DNA of 9,218 nucleotides, from NCBI GenBank assembly GCA_028696495.1, contig JAQVGY010000030.1:1-9218 (forward strand), written 5' to 3'. Both the position numbers and the translations under genes were made by a program. The notes under the pieces were generated by a model that saw only the letters and a list, made by a program, of their open reading frames with translations, ran no database searches and was not told where the DNA came from. Positions 1 to 7,904 of the stretch are shown here, piece after piece (position 1 is the stretch's first letter; each line of letters begins with the position of its first letter). This DNA is from Atribacterota bacterium (GTDB taxonomy: Bacteria; Atribacterota; Phoenicimicrobiia; Phoenicimicrobiales; Stramentimicrobiaceae).

Positions 1-36
1 TGGAAAAAGATGAAAGAGAAGGAAAAAGAAGAGTAA
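1..36 (+). CDS. 3' end of an upstream gene (partial, frame uncertain)
   Basis: The first bases read as a highly charged C-terminal tail, WKKMKEKEKEE, ending in TAA at 34-36. A second frame, starting at base 3, is also open and ends EGKRRVNF with TAA at 42-44, so the true frame is not certain. Either way a gene probably enters from the left and ends about 40-50 bases before the efflux channel gene. I see no good promoter in between, so co-transcription with the efflux genes is plausible. The product cannot be identified from about a dozen residues. Confidence 0.35.
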   Translation, partial: WKKMKEKEKEE

Positions 37-84
37 ATTTTTAAAATAGTTTATTTAATCCTCAGATGGAAAGGAGGTTTATTT

Positions 85-1395
85 ATGAACCCGCTTGCAT
101 TATTTAAAAAAGATAGGTTGATTCGGTTCTCATTTCTAATATCATTAATTTTTTATCTTTTTTTACTTTCCGTGAGCAATGTTCATTCTACAGAAAATCT
201 GAATCTGGATTTGGAAGAATGTATTGAAATTGCTTTGGAAAATAATCTGGGTTACCAGATTTCCCGGAGTAAAGTGGAAGTAAAAGAAGAACAGGTGAAA
301 GAGACCAGAGGAGCCAATAGAATAAATGCCAAATTTCAAGGTGGCTATATCAGGATGAATGAAGCTCCCGATATGGAGAGTATTGCCGAAGGTGATTACA
401 GCTATCTTTACACCTCGGGTTATGGAGTCCCCCTTGTTTCAGTAAATGTCAGTAAAGTACTGTATAGTGGTGGCAAACTGGAAACTCTTATAGATATGGC
501 TAAAGCAGAACAGTCTATAGCTGTTAATGACCTGGAAATAAACAGACAGGAACTAATTTTTAAAGTAACTGAATCCTATTACCGGGTATTACAGGCTGAA
601 GGATTGAAAAGGGTTAGTGAGCAGGCTTTAACCCAGATTAAAGCACATCTGGAGACCTCCCGCTCTTTACTGGAAGAAGGAATGATTGCACCCATCGATT
701 TAAATAGAATTAATTCCCAGCTATCACATCTGGAACACAATCTAATCAGAGCTGAAAACGGCTATATGATGGCGATGTATAACTTAAATTCTACTATGGG
801 AATTCCCTTGCAGACTTCCATTCAATTGAGGAATAGTCTTTCATATGAAGCCTGTGGTATTACACTCGATGAAGCCTTAGATTCTGCCAGACAGTACCGG
901 CCTGAAATGCACAATATCGATGAGCAAAGGGTAATAATGGAGGGGATGGTAGATATAGCAAAAAGTAACAGAAAACCACAGGTAGTTATGAATATGGAAT
1001 CGGGATTAACAGGCTGGAAAGTTGCTGTTATAGGGGAGGTATCCATTTTCGATGGAGGGATAAATAAATCAAAGATAAAACAGGCAGAGTTAAACCTCTC
1101 CCAGGTAGAGCAGGGCAGGAAGCAGGTAGAACAATTAATAGAGTTTGAAGTACGTTCCTTATTCCTCAATATGAAAGAAGCAGAAAAATTATTCAGGGTA
1201 ACCGAACAGGGAATAAAGGATTCCAAAGAGAGTTTTCGAATCGCTCAGGTAAAATATAATGAGGGAATAGCTACAAATATAGAGGTGATTGATGCTCAGA
1301 GTGCATTGATTGAGGCAGAAACCAATCATTTGAATGCCCTCTATGATTACAACACCAGTCGAGCTGCTTTGATAAAAGCAATGGGTTTATTCTAA
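85..1395 (+). CDS. TolC-family outer-membrane efflux channel
   Basis: This 436-residue protein is an outer-membrane efflux protein (OEP/TolC family), the trimeric exit duct of a tripartite pump. Residues 1-35 look like a signal peptide: basic residues to about 14, a hydrophobic core at 15-31, and likely cleavage near VHS|TEN. The mature protein has the two-repeat OEP architecture. Each half opens with a helix start (LDLEECIEIALENN at 41-54; ITLDEALDSARQYRPEM at 259-275), and each strand-to-helix turn is marked by LYSGG (126-130) or IFDGG (321-325). The C-terminal helix (about 388-434, KYNEGIATNIEVIDAQ) is typical of the family. No lipobox cysteine is present. AAGGAGG at 71-77 lies 7 nt before the ATG and supports the start. 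It is shorter than E. coli TolC, mainly because the second beta hairpin is very short. It is the first complete gene of the operon and sits 62 bp before the adaptor. The family is certain; the exported substrate is unknown. Confidence 0.93.
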   Translation: MNPLALFKKDRLIRFSFLISLIFYLFLLSVSNVHSTENLNLDLEECIEIALENNLGYQISRSKVEVKEEQVKETRGANRINAKFQGGYIRMNEAPDMESIAEGDYSYLYTSGYGVPLVSVNVSKVLYSGGKLETLIDMAKAEQSIAVNDLEINRQELIFKVTESYYRVLQAEGLKRVSEQALTQIKAHLETSRSLLEEGMIAPIDLNRINSQLSHLEHNLIRAENGYMMAMYNLNSTMGIPLQTSIQLRNSLSYEACGITLDEALDSARQYRPEMHNIDEQRVIMEGMVDIAKSNRKPQVVMNMESGLTGWKVAVIGEVSIFDGGINKSKIKQAELNLSQVEQGRKQVEQLIEFEVRSLFLNMKEAEKLFRVTEQGIKDSKESFRIAQVKYNEGIATNIEVIDAQSALIEAETNHLNALYDYNTSRAALIKAMGLF

Positions 1396-1457
1396 AAATA
1401 TTTTTACCTTGAGCCTTAATTTATTGTTTTAATAATTTTCAAGAAAGGGATTTTTGT

Positions 1458-2747
1458 ATGAGAGTTACCAGACGCAGAGTATTCTATGTAATTATTATAA
1501 TAGTAATTGGATTATTGGTTGTTCGTACATCCAGTCTTATTTATAAAAGGAGACAGGAGCAGATAACATCTCCACAGGTACAGGCAGAAAGAATAATTCC
1601 TGTACAGGTTGCCCGGGTCGAGCGTGGTGAAATTAAATCATTCTTAACAGTTTCCGGTTTAATAGAACCCAAAGAAATAGTCAGGGTCTTTGCCAAAAGC
1701 ATTGGTCAGGCAAAGGAAATTTTGGTTCAAGAAGGTACCCGGGTGGAAAAGGACGATATATTAATGCGTCTGGATGATGAACAGATTCGTCTGCAGGTAG
1801 CTCAGGCAAAAGCAAACCTGGATGTGGCGGAGGCTTCCTTGGAAAGGATAAAGGCAGGTGCCAGACCACAGGAAATCAATCAAGCAGAAGCAGCGGTTCG
1901 ACAGGCAAAGATAAATCTGGATAGTGCAGATGAAAATTATCAAAAGATGCAAAAATTGTTTTCCGAAGGTGCAATATCGGAACAGCAGCTTGACCAGGCC
2001 AAAAACCATTTTGAAATTGCCCAGGCTCAATATGAAGTTGCTTCTGAAAGTTATAAGCTGGTAAGCGAAGGAGCATCTCCCGAAGATATCAAAACAGTTG
2101 AAGCACAGGTCAGGCAGGCACAATCTGCACTGGAGCTTGCCCGATCCCAGCTCAACAATAGTATCGTCAGGGCACCAATAAGCGGAAGTGTTACCGGTAT
2201 TTCAGTGAAAACAGGAGAATTGGTATCTTCGGCAATGCCTCTGTTGTCAATTATGGATAGCAATGAATTGTTCCTGAAAACAGGAATATCGGAAAAAGAT
2301 ATTGCTGCTGTTCACATTGGTCAGGATACGGAAATACTTATTGATGCCTTTCCGGAAGTAAAATTTTCTGGAGAAGTAGCAAGCAAAGGGGTAATAGTTG
2401 ACCCAACCTCCAAAACAATGGAAATAAAAATCAAAATTGTAGAACCCCATGTCGATATATCACCCGGTATGTTTGCCAGGGGCAATATTCTTATTGCACA
2501 TAATCCTGATACCCTTACCATACCATCCACAGCTCTAACCAGACGGGTGGAAGGATTATTCGTTTTTGTATTAGATAAAAATGAGGATACTGTAAGCAAA
2601 AGGCCGATTATTACGGGTATAACTGAGGGAAATCAGGTAGAGATTATTGATGGCTTACAGGAGGATGAGATTATTGTAATATTGGGAAATATTGCCATTG
2701 AAGAGGGAGAGCGAGTGAGAGTGACTAACAGGGAGGCTCTGGAATGA
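1458..2747 (+). CDS. RND-type periplasmic adaptor (HlyD/AcrA membrane-fusion protein)
   Basis: This 429-residue membrane-fusion protein should link the RND pump to the TolC-type channel across the periplasm. A single N-terminal membrane helix (about 8-25, after a basic MRVTRRR start) anchors it. There is no lipobox cysteine, so it is not an AcrA-style lipoprotein. The first lipoyl half-motif is at about 77-109 (ILVQEGTRVEKDDILMRLDD) and the second at about 234-266 (SIVRAPISGSVTGISVKTGE). Between them lies a long Ala/Gln-rich alpha-helical hairpin (about 110-232). A beta-barrel domain (about 270-345, including DAFPEVKFSGEV and SPGMFARGNI) and a membrane-proximal domain (about 350-425) follow. 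The hairpin contains two similar segments (133-157 and 204-228). A moderate purine-rich ribosome site (about 1443-1450) precedes the ATG. The stop codon overlaps the pump start as ATGA, which indicates tight co-translation. The family is certain; the specificity is not. Confidence 0.93.
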   Translation: MRVTRRRVFYVIIIIVIGLLVVRTSSLIYKRRQEQITSPQVQAERIIPVQVARVERGEIKSFLTVSGLIEPKEIVRVFAKSIGQAKEILVQEGTRVEKDDILMRLDDEQIRLQVAQAKANLDVAEASLERIKAGARPQEINQAEAAVRQAKINLDSADENYQKMQKLFSEGAISEQQLDQAKNHFEIAQAQYEVASESYKLVSEGASPEDIKTVEAQVRQAQSALELARSQLNNSIVRAPISGSVTGISVKTGELVSSAMPLLSIMDSNELFLKTGISEKDIAAVHIGQDTEILIDAFPEVKFSGEVASKGVIVDPTSKTMEIKIKIVEPHVDISPGMFARGNILIAHNPDTLTIPSTALTRRVEGLFVFVLDKNEDTVSKRPIITGITEGNQVEIIDGLQEDEIIVILGNIAIEEGERVRVTNREALE

Positions 2748-5700
2748 ATCTACCCAAATTTTCTACCAGGCGTCCAGTTACCATCTTGATGCTCTTCATT
2801 GCTCTAATCGTTATTGGCATTGTTTCTTATCAAGGCCTTGGTCTTGATTTACTGCCCGATATGTCCTTCCCTATATCAGCGGTAATGGTTTCTTATCCGG
2901 GAGTTGCTCCGGAAGAAATAGAAACACTTATTACCATTCCTCTGGAAGAAGTTTTAAATACCATTCATCGTATTGATACTATTAGCTCTATGTCTCAAGA
3001 AGGAAGTTCTCTTTTACTTCTATCCTTTCAATGGGGAACAAATATGGATATTGCTTCATTGGAAATAAGAGAAAAGATCGACCAGATTAAGAGAATATTA
3101 CCCGAAGGGGCCAGTGATCCAAATGTCTTTAAATTTGACCCCTCCATGATTCCTATCATGGTACTGGGAATGAATTCAGAGCAGTACAAGCTTAACGAGC
3201 TGGAAAAATTTGCCGGGGATATAGTCAAGCCTCGCTTAGAAAGGCTGGAAGGGATTGCTCTGGCTTCGGTAAGTGGTGGGTTAGAACGAGAGATATTGGT
3301 ATCTGTTGATAGTAGGAGGCTGAGAGCCAACAATTTGACGATGGATCAGGTGGTTATGGCATTACGAAGCGAAAACATAAATTTACCTGCAGGAACTCTC
3401 AGAGAAGGTAATATAGATTTTCTAATCAGAACACTGGGACGTTTTAGAAGTATAGAGGATATTGAAAATGTAATAATATCCAATATGCGGGGAAATCAAA
3501 TATACCTTAAGGAGATTGCTAAGGTTTCAGATACCTTTAAAGAACAGACTGTTGAGGCATATATCAATGGTTTTGCCGGAATTTCTTTCAGTTTGCAAAA
3601 AGAATCAGGAACAAATTCTGTCCTGGTGGCTAACAGGGTTAATAGGGAGTTGAAAGCCATTAATGATATGCTGCCTGGAGATACAAATTTAATGGTAATT
3701 TTTGACTCTTCTGATTTTATAAAAAAGACTATCGCAGAGGTAAGTGAAAATTTAATAATAGGTGCTGCACTGGCTATGTTAATCTTATATGCTTTTTTAC
3801 GCAGTATTAAAAGCACCTTAATAATTGGATTATCTATTCCTATTTCGGTGATTTCAACCTTTACCCTGCTCTACTTTAGTAACCTATCGTTAAATATGAT
3901 GACCCTTGGCGGTCTCTCCTTAGGTGTTGGCATGCTGGTAGATAACTCAATCGTAGTGTTAGAGAATATTTTTCTGCACCGGGAGTTAGGGGAGGATGCT
4001 GTGCTTGCTGCCGAACTTGGTGCCAATGAGGTGGGGGAGGCGATTACTGCCTCCACTTTAACTACCATTGCTGTATTTCTTCCCATAGTATATGTCTCAG
4101 GGATAGCCGGAGAACTGTTTAAAGCAATGGGTCTTACTATTACTTTTTCACTTTTAATGTCTTTGTTGGTAGCACTGACCTTAATACCCATGCTCTCCTC
4201 AAAACAGAAGAGAAATATCAATATTTCAGCTCAAAATAATAACAATTCCCCGGAATCAATAAAAAAAATAAAGAAGAAAAGAAAAGGCTTCTTTGCCTTT
4301 GTTATGCAGGAATACAGTTTTCTTATCGATTGGTCTTTAAGGCATAGAGGTATTGTAATTATTTTGGCTATAGTAATTTTAGTGCTCTCTTTTTCTCTAC
4401 TATCCCTGGTGGGAGTTGAATTCTTTCCAGCCATGGACCAGGGCAACTTTAATATAAATATATCCTTACCCATAGGGACTAATTTTCAGGTAACCAAAGA
4501 AATTGCCAGAGATATTGAAAAGGTAGTAATTGCTATCCCTGAGATTAAAGATACTTTTACCACAATTGGGAGCGGCGGCAGTATGGGGATGGGAACATCT
4601 GCCAATAATGCTACCATAATGGCTACTTTATTTGAAAAGAGTAAAAGAGAACGTGATAGTGCAGCTATTATCGGGGATTTACGGGAAAAAATAGGGGAAT
4701 ACCCTGATGCCCAAATATTTTTTAGTGAACAGAACATTTCCCTTTCCTCCGGCTCACCACTTTCTATAAACATTACCGGTGACTCTATAGAAGAGCTGGA
4801 TTTTATAGCCAGAAGTATTATTTCCTTATTATCTGAAGTTGAAGGAGTTTATGATTTACAGAGCAGCGTAGAAGAGGTACGCCCAGAATTACATATTGCC
4901 ATTGACCGGGAGAAAGTAAATCTGTATGGCTTAAGTGCAGGACAGGTAGCTTCCAATGTACAGGATGCCCTTTTAGGTAAGGTAGCCGGCTACTATCAAG
5001 AGGGTGGAGAACGGTATGATATAACCGTGAAATTGGAAAGAAGCGACTATGATGAACTTCAGGAATTAGAAAATATGGTTATCAGTTCCAATTATGGCCT
5101 GCAGATTCCCTTAAAAGAGATTGCCCGGGTACAGGTAGGGGTAGGTCCACAGGGAATTAATCGTGAGAATCAGCAGAGGCAGGTAAGCGTTACTGGAAAT
5201 ATCAGTGGTAGATTTTTAGGTAGTGTTATCCAGGACTGTAAAGAAAAATTAGATTTACTAATTTTACCAGATGGTTATCTTTATACCTTTGCCGGAGAAC
5301 AACAGGAGATGGTAAAATCATTCCGAGAACTCATCTATGCTTTAATTTTATCTTTATTCTTAGTATATATGATTATTGCTGCACAGTTTGAGTCACTATT
5401 ATTTCCCTTTGCCGTTATTCTTTCCGTTCCTTTTGCCTTTATAGGGGTGATTATAGCTTTAATGTTAACCGATACCAGTATTAATGTCCTTTCTCTCATT
5501 GGATTAATTATGCTGGGTGGCATAGTGGTAAATAATGCAATTGTATTGATAGATTATATTAATCAATTGAGAAAGAAGGGTATAGAGCGTAATGAGGCAA
5601 TAATGCAGGGCGGAAAAACTCGGCTAAGACCAATACTGATGACTACCCTTACTACCATCCTGGCAATGGTTCCTATGGCGCTTGCTACCGGGGAAGGGGC

Positions 5701-5833
5701 TGAAATGAGAACATCTCTGGCTATAACCATTATGGGTGGATTAACCTCTTCCACCTTTTTGACCCTGGTCTTTATACCAGTCTTTTATTCCTATCTTGAT
5801 GATTGGGCAAAAAAACTACATATACAATTTTAA
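2744..5833 (+). CDS. RND-superfamily efflux pump, HAE-type inner-membrane subunit
   Basis: This 1029-residue protein is a full-length RND (AcrB/MexB/SwrC-like) transporter and should drive export with the ion gradient. It has the expected duplicated layout: TM1 (about 12-30), a large periplasmic loop (31-334), TM2-6 (about 335-484), TM7 (about 533-556), a second periplasmic loop (557-861) and TM8-12 (about 862-1015). Family motifs include the start FSTRRPVTILM, LLPDMSFP (36-43), SYPGVAPEEIE (50-60), FPAMDQG (561-567) and LRPILMTTLTTILAMVPMA (961-979). In TM4 the usual Asp-Asp pair is Asp400-Asn401 (GMLVDNSIVVLEN). In TM10 the usual Lys position appears to be Asn930 (GGIVVNNAIVLIDY), so the relay differs from AcrB. 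A Lys/Asn-rich cytoplasmic linker spans about 486-514. GGGAGG at 2731-2736 lies 7 nt before the ATG, and the start overlaps the adaptor stop. The motifs fit an amphiphile/drug (HAE) pump rather than a metal (HME) pump. The substrate cannot be inferred. Confidence 0.95.
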   Translation: MNLPKFSTRRPVTILMLFIALIVIGIVSYQGLGLDLLPDMSFPISAVMVSYPGVAPEEIETLITIPLEEVLNTIHRIDTISSMSQEGSSLLLLSFQWGTNMDIASLEIREKIDQIKRILPEGASDPNVFKFDPSMIPIMVLGMNSEQYKLNELEKFAGDIVKPRLERLEGIALASVSGGLEREILVSVDSRRLRANNLTMDQVVMALRSENINLPAGTLREGNIDFLIRTLGRFRSIEDIENVIISNMRGNQIYLKEIAKVSDTFKEQTVEAYINGFAGISFSLQKESGTNSVLVANRVNRELKAINDMLPGDTNLMVIFDSSDFIKKTIAEVSENLIIGAALAMLILYAFLRSIKSTLIIGLSIPISVISTFTLLYFSNLSLNMMTLGGLSLGVGMLVDNSIVVLENIFLHRELGEDAVLAAELGANEVGEAITASTLTTIAVFLPIVYVSGIAGELFKAMGLTITFSLLMSLLVALTLIPMLSSKQKRNINISAQNNNNSPESIKKIKKKRKGFFAFVMQEYSFLIDWSLRHRGIVIILAIVILVLSFSLLSLVGVEFFPAMDQGNFNINISLPIGTNFQVTKEIARDIEKVVIAIPEIKDTFTTIGSGGSMGMGTSANNATIMATLFEKSKRERDSAAIIGDLREKIGEYPDAQIFFSEQNISLSSGSPLSINITGDSIEELDFIARSIISLLSEVEGVYDLQSSVEEVRPELHIAIDREKVNLYGLSAGQVASNVQDALLGKVAGYYQEGGERYDITVKLERSDYDELQELENMVISSNYGLQIPLKEIARVQVGVGPQGINRENQQRQVSVTGNISGRFLGSVIQDCKEKLDLLILPDGYLYTFAGEQQEMVKSFRELIYALILSLFLVYMIIAAQFESLLFPFAVILSVPFAFIGVIIALMLTDTSINVLSLIGLIMLGGIVVNNAIVLIDYINQLRKKGIERNEAIMQGGKTRLRPILMTTLTTILAMVPMALATGEGAEMRTSLAITIMGGLTSSTFLTLVFIPVFYSYLDDWAKKLHIQF

Positions 5834-5836
5834 ACT

Positions 5837-5879
5837 TAAACTAATAAATTATTTTTTTAAAATTAGTTTAGATATTTTT
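5837..5879 (+). terminator. Weak AT-rich hairpin after the RND gene, possible terminator
   Basis: A 9-bp perfect inverted repeat (TAAACTAAT at 5837-5845, ATTAGTTTA at 5862-5870) encloses a 16-nt AT-rich loop just after the pump stop codon. A short T run follows at 5875-5879. The stem has one G/C pair, so any termination would be weak. Its position at the end of the efflux operon is what makes it plausible. Confidence 0.3.
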
Positions 5880-5895
5880 AGATATGTTATATAAT
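5867..5895 (+). promoter_or_regulatory. Candidate sigma70-type promoter upstream of bamA (distal)
   Basis: TTTAGA (5867-5872, four of six matches to TTGACA) is separated by 17 bp from a perfect TATAAT (5890-5895). It lies in the 243-bp gap before bamA and overlaps the right arm of the hairpin just described. The gap is very AT-rich, so chance matches are likely and this remains a candidate. Confidence 0.3.
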
Positions 5896-5965
5896 AATAG
5901 AATAGTAGAAACGAAATGCCTCTTTCTTGTTGAATAATAAAGTGGAAATAATGTTTGTTACCCGG

Positions 5966-5994
5966 TTATCATGAAGAAGTTAACATTTTATAAT
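5966..5994 (+). promoter_or_regulatory. Candidate sigma70-type promoter upstream of bamA (proximal)
   Basis: TTATCA (5966-5971, four of six matches to TTGACA) is spaced 17 bp from a perfect TATAAT (5989-5994). It would give a leader of roughly 75 nt before the bamA start. The -35 lies in the least AT-rich part of the gap (CCCGG at 5961-5965), which makes the pair slightly more believable than the distal candidate. It suggests that the outer-membrane assembly genes can be transcribed apart from the efflux operon. Confidence 0.4.
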
Positions 5995-6061
5995 TATAAA
6001 TAATTATTGAGAATATGAGTTTTTATAAATTTTATAAAAATTTTAAGAGAAATAAATATCC

Positions 6062-6068
6062 AGGAGGG
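6062..6068 (+). promoter_or_regulatory. Ribosome binding site fixing the TTG start of bamA
   Basis: AGGAGGG lies 8 nt upstream of TTG at 6077-6079. The first in-frame ATG is at codon 73, inside the first POTRA domain and well past the signal peptide. The strong site together with an intact signal sequence makes TTG the start. Confidence 0.8.
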
Positions 6069-6076
6069 AAAACAAG

Positions 6077-7822
6077 TTGAGAAATAAAATAAAAAATAGA
6101 AGTCTTTTGTTTGTTTCCTTATACTTTTTATTAATTTTCCTGTTATTTTCCAGCACAGCCTTTGCCCAGAACAATGGAAGGATTACAGCTATTGTTGTAA
6201 GAGGCAATGAACAAATAGATACAAAATTTTTAGTATCTTTGATTTCTTCAAATATAGGTGACCTGTTTTCTAAAGATAAGGTTCAAGCTGATATGAAGGC
6301 AATCTTTGATCTGGGTTATTTCCAGGATGTTCAGGTTAAATTAGAACCATTCCGGGATGGCTACAGAGTCGTTTTTCAGGTTAAGGAAAATACCATAATA
6401 AAAAATATTGTTGTAGAAGGAAGCACTATTTTAAAAGAAGAAGAGATTAAAAAAGTAATGGTCTTACAAGAGGGACAGGTGTTTTCCCAAAAAATATTAC
6501 AGAATGATCTGGATAGAATTTCTCAATTATACAAAGATAAAGGGTTGATTTTAGCCCAACTGGAAGAATTTGATTATAATCAGGATACCGGTGTCCTCTT
6601 TATTAAACTTGCTGAAGGAGTAATCGAAGAAATAAAGATTAGTGGTAATGAGAAGACTGTAGATAGAGTCATAAGACGTGAATTGGATATTGAGCCAGGA
6701 GAATTATTTGATTTTAGTAAAGTAAGAAAATCGCTGCAGGATATCTACAATCTTGGGTTTTTTGAAGATGTTTCCATGAAATTAGAGCCGGGCAGTGATG
6801 AAAAGCTGATTGTAGTAGTAATTGAGGTCAAAGAAAAAAGTACAGGATTGTTGGGTGGTGGTGGAGGATATAGTACCGGTGAAGGATTATTTGCCTATGC
6901 CAGTGTTAAAGAATCCAACCTTTTTGGCGGCGGTCAGAGTGTAGAGGCAAAGTTAGAAATAGGTTCCAGAACTACTTACAGTTTTTCCTTCTATGAACCC
7001 TGGCTGGCAAATACCCCAACATTTTTTGGTCTGGATGTTTATGATTCTTTCCTGGAAGTAAATAAAAAGATTGACGGTATTGATTCAAAATATGAAATGG
7101 AAAGGATAGGTGGTAAACTTACCTTTGGTCGTGTATTTAAAGAGCATTTTAAAGCCGGCTTAGAATTGAAGACCGAGGAGGCAAGTTATAATTTAGTATC
7201 TGGTAAGCTGCCCCAAAATATTCAAGAAGGAGTAACCAATAGCTTCCGGCCAATATTGATTTACGATACCCGTGATGACCGTTTTAATCCTAAGGAAGGA
7301 TGGTTTGGCACTGCCTCTATCCTGAATGCAGGTGGAATGCTGGGCGGGGATTTTAACTTTCGCAAATACGATCTGGATGTGCGCACCTACCTTTCTACTG
7401 ATTTTTTCAAAGATAACCAGCTCGATGAGACTACTATCAGTGGTAAAATTAATCAGGGAGTTCTGGCTTTGAGAGCAGTGGTGGGTGTGGGCAGTACTCC
7501 CTTACCTTCTTTTGCAAAATATGAAATAGGTGGATTGGGAACTATCAGGGGGTATGATTACAAAGAATTCATCGGAGATAATTCTCTTGTCTTTAATGTT
7601 GAATATCGCTTTCCTCTGGCAGAAAATTTACAGGCGGTCCTATTTGCCGACTGGGGAAATGCCTGGGATTTTGGTGATTCTATCGGGTTTGGTGATTTAA
7701 AATTTGGTAAGGGTGTGGGGATACGTTTTGATACCTTCTTAGGACCGATAAGCATTGATTATGGTTTTGGTGAAGGAGATGAAGAAGGGAAGGCTTATTT
7801 TAGTATCGGACATACTTTCTAA
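6077..7822 (+). CDS. bamA: BamA / Omp85 outer-membrane protein assembly factor
   Basis: This 581-residue Omp85 protein should fold and insert beta-barrel proteins into the outer membrane. Residues 1-30 form a signal peptide with likely cleavage at AFA|QNN. Three POTRA domains follow (about 34-106, 107-181 and 182-254), against five in E. coli BamA. The remaining residues form the 16-stranded barrel (about 257-581), opening with a Gly run and GYSTGEGLF. Barrel hallmarks are DTRDDRFNPKEGWF (397-410), the loop-6 motif IRGY (490-493) within GLGTIRGYDY, and a C-terminal beta-signal ending GHTF with a terminal Phe. Translation starts at TTG with a strong AGGAGGG site. The ompH-like gene follows after 82 bp, a common bamA-skp order. 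A TamA or other Omp85 identity is possible, but the neighbours OmpH and LptB favour BamA. POTRA 1 and POTRA 3 share a very similar segment. Confidence 0.92.
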   Translation: MRNKIKNRSLLFVSLYFLLIFLLFSSTAFAQNNGRITAIVVRGNEQIDTKFLVSLISSNIGDLFSKDKVQADMKAIFDLGYFQDVQVKLEPFRDGYRVVFQVKENTIIKNIVVEGSTILKEEEIKKVMVLQEGQVFSQKILQNDLDRISQLYKDKGLILAQLEEFDYNQDTGVLFIKLAEGVIEEIKISGNEKTVDRVIRRELDIEPGELFDFSKVRKSLQDIYNLGFFEDVSMKLEPGSDEKLIVVVIEVKEKSTGLLGGGGGYSTGEGLFAYASVKESNLFGGGQSVEAKLEIGSRTTYSFSFYEPWLANTPTFFGLDVYDSFLEVNKKIDGIDSKYEMERIGGKLTFGRVFKEHFKAGLELKTEEASYNLVSGKLPQNIQEGVTNSFRPILIYDTRDDRFNPKEGWFGTASILNAGGMLGGDFNFRKYDLDVRTYLSTDFFKDNQLDETTISGKINQGVLALRAVVGVGSTPLPSFAKYEIGGLGTIRGYDYKEFIGDNSLVFNVEYRFPLAENLQAVLFADWGNAWDFGDSIGFGDLKFGKGVGIRFDTFLGPISIDYGFGEGDEEGKAYFSIGHTF

Positions 7823-7904
7823 ATGTTTTATTATGAAATTATAGTATTTATTAAAAATATTAATTAATTATGGTAGATATATAAATTAAGGAGGAAAATT
7901 ACAT

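Noticed and set aside
37..84. Possible promoter before the channel gene (TAAAAT at 42-47).
   Set aside because: No TTGACA-like sequence lies at 16-18 bp spacing, and the region overlaps or abuts the end of the upstream gene, so co-transcription is more likely.
1393..1406. Palindrome TAAAAATATTTTTA right at the end of the channel gene, considered as a terminator.
   Set aside because: It has no loop, is entirely A/T, and includes the stop codon. The adaptor gene follows closely in the same operon, so chance is the simplest explanation.
4571..4612. Gly/Met-rich stretch in the second periplasmic loop of the pump (GSGGSMGMGTS), considered as a sign of a CusA-like metal pump.
   Set aside because: The TM4 sequence VDNSIVVLEN and the overall motifs fit HAE-type pumps. 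Two Met residues in a flexible Gly loop do not establish a metal site.
3028..4773. Several reverse-strand open frames of 80-116 codons inside the RND gene.
   Set aside because: They lie opposite a strongly conserved full-length pump, and their translations show no domain pattern. They are shadows of the real coding frame.
7840..7845. TATAGT between bamA and ompH, considered as a -10 box.
   Set aside because: The sequence 17 bp upstream (TTCTAA) matches only half of a -35, and the 82-bp gap is so AT-rich that such matches are expected.
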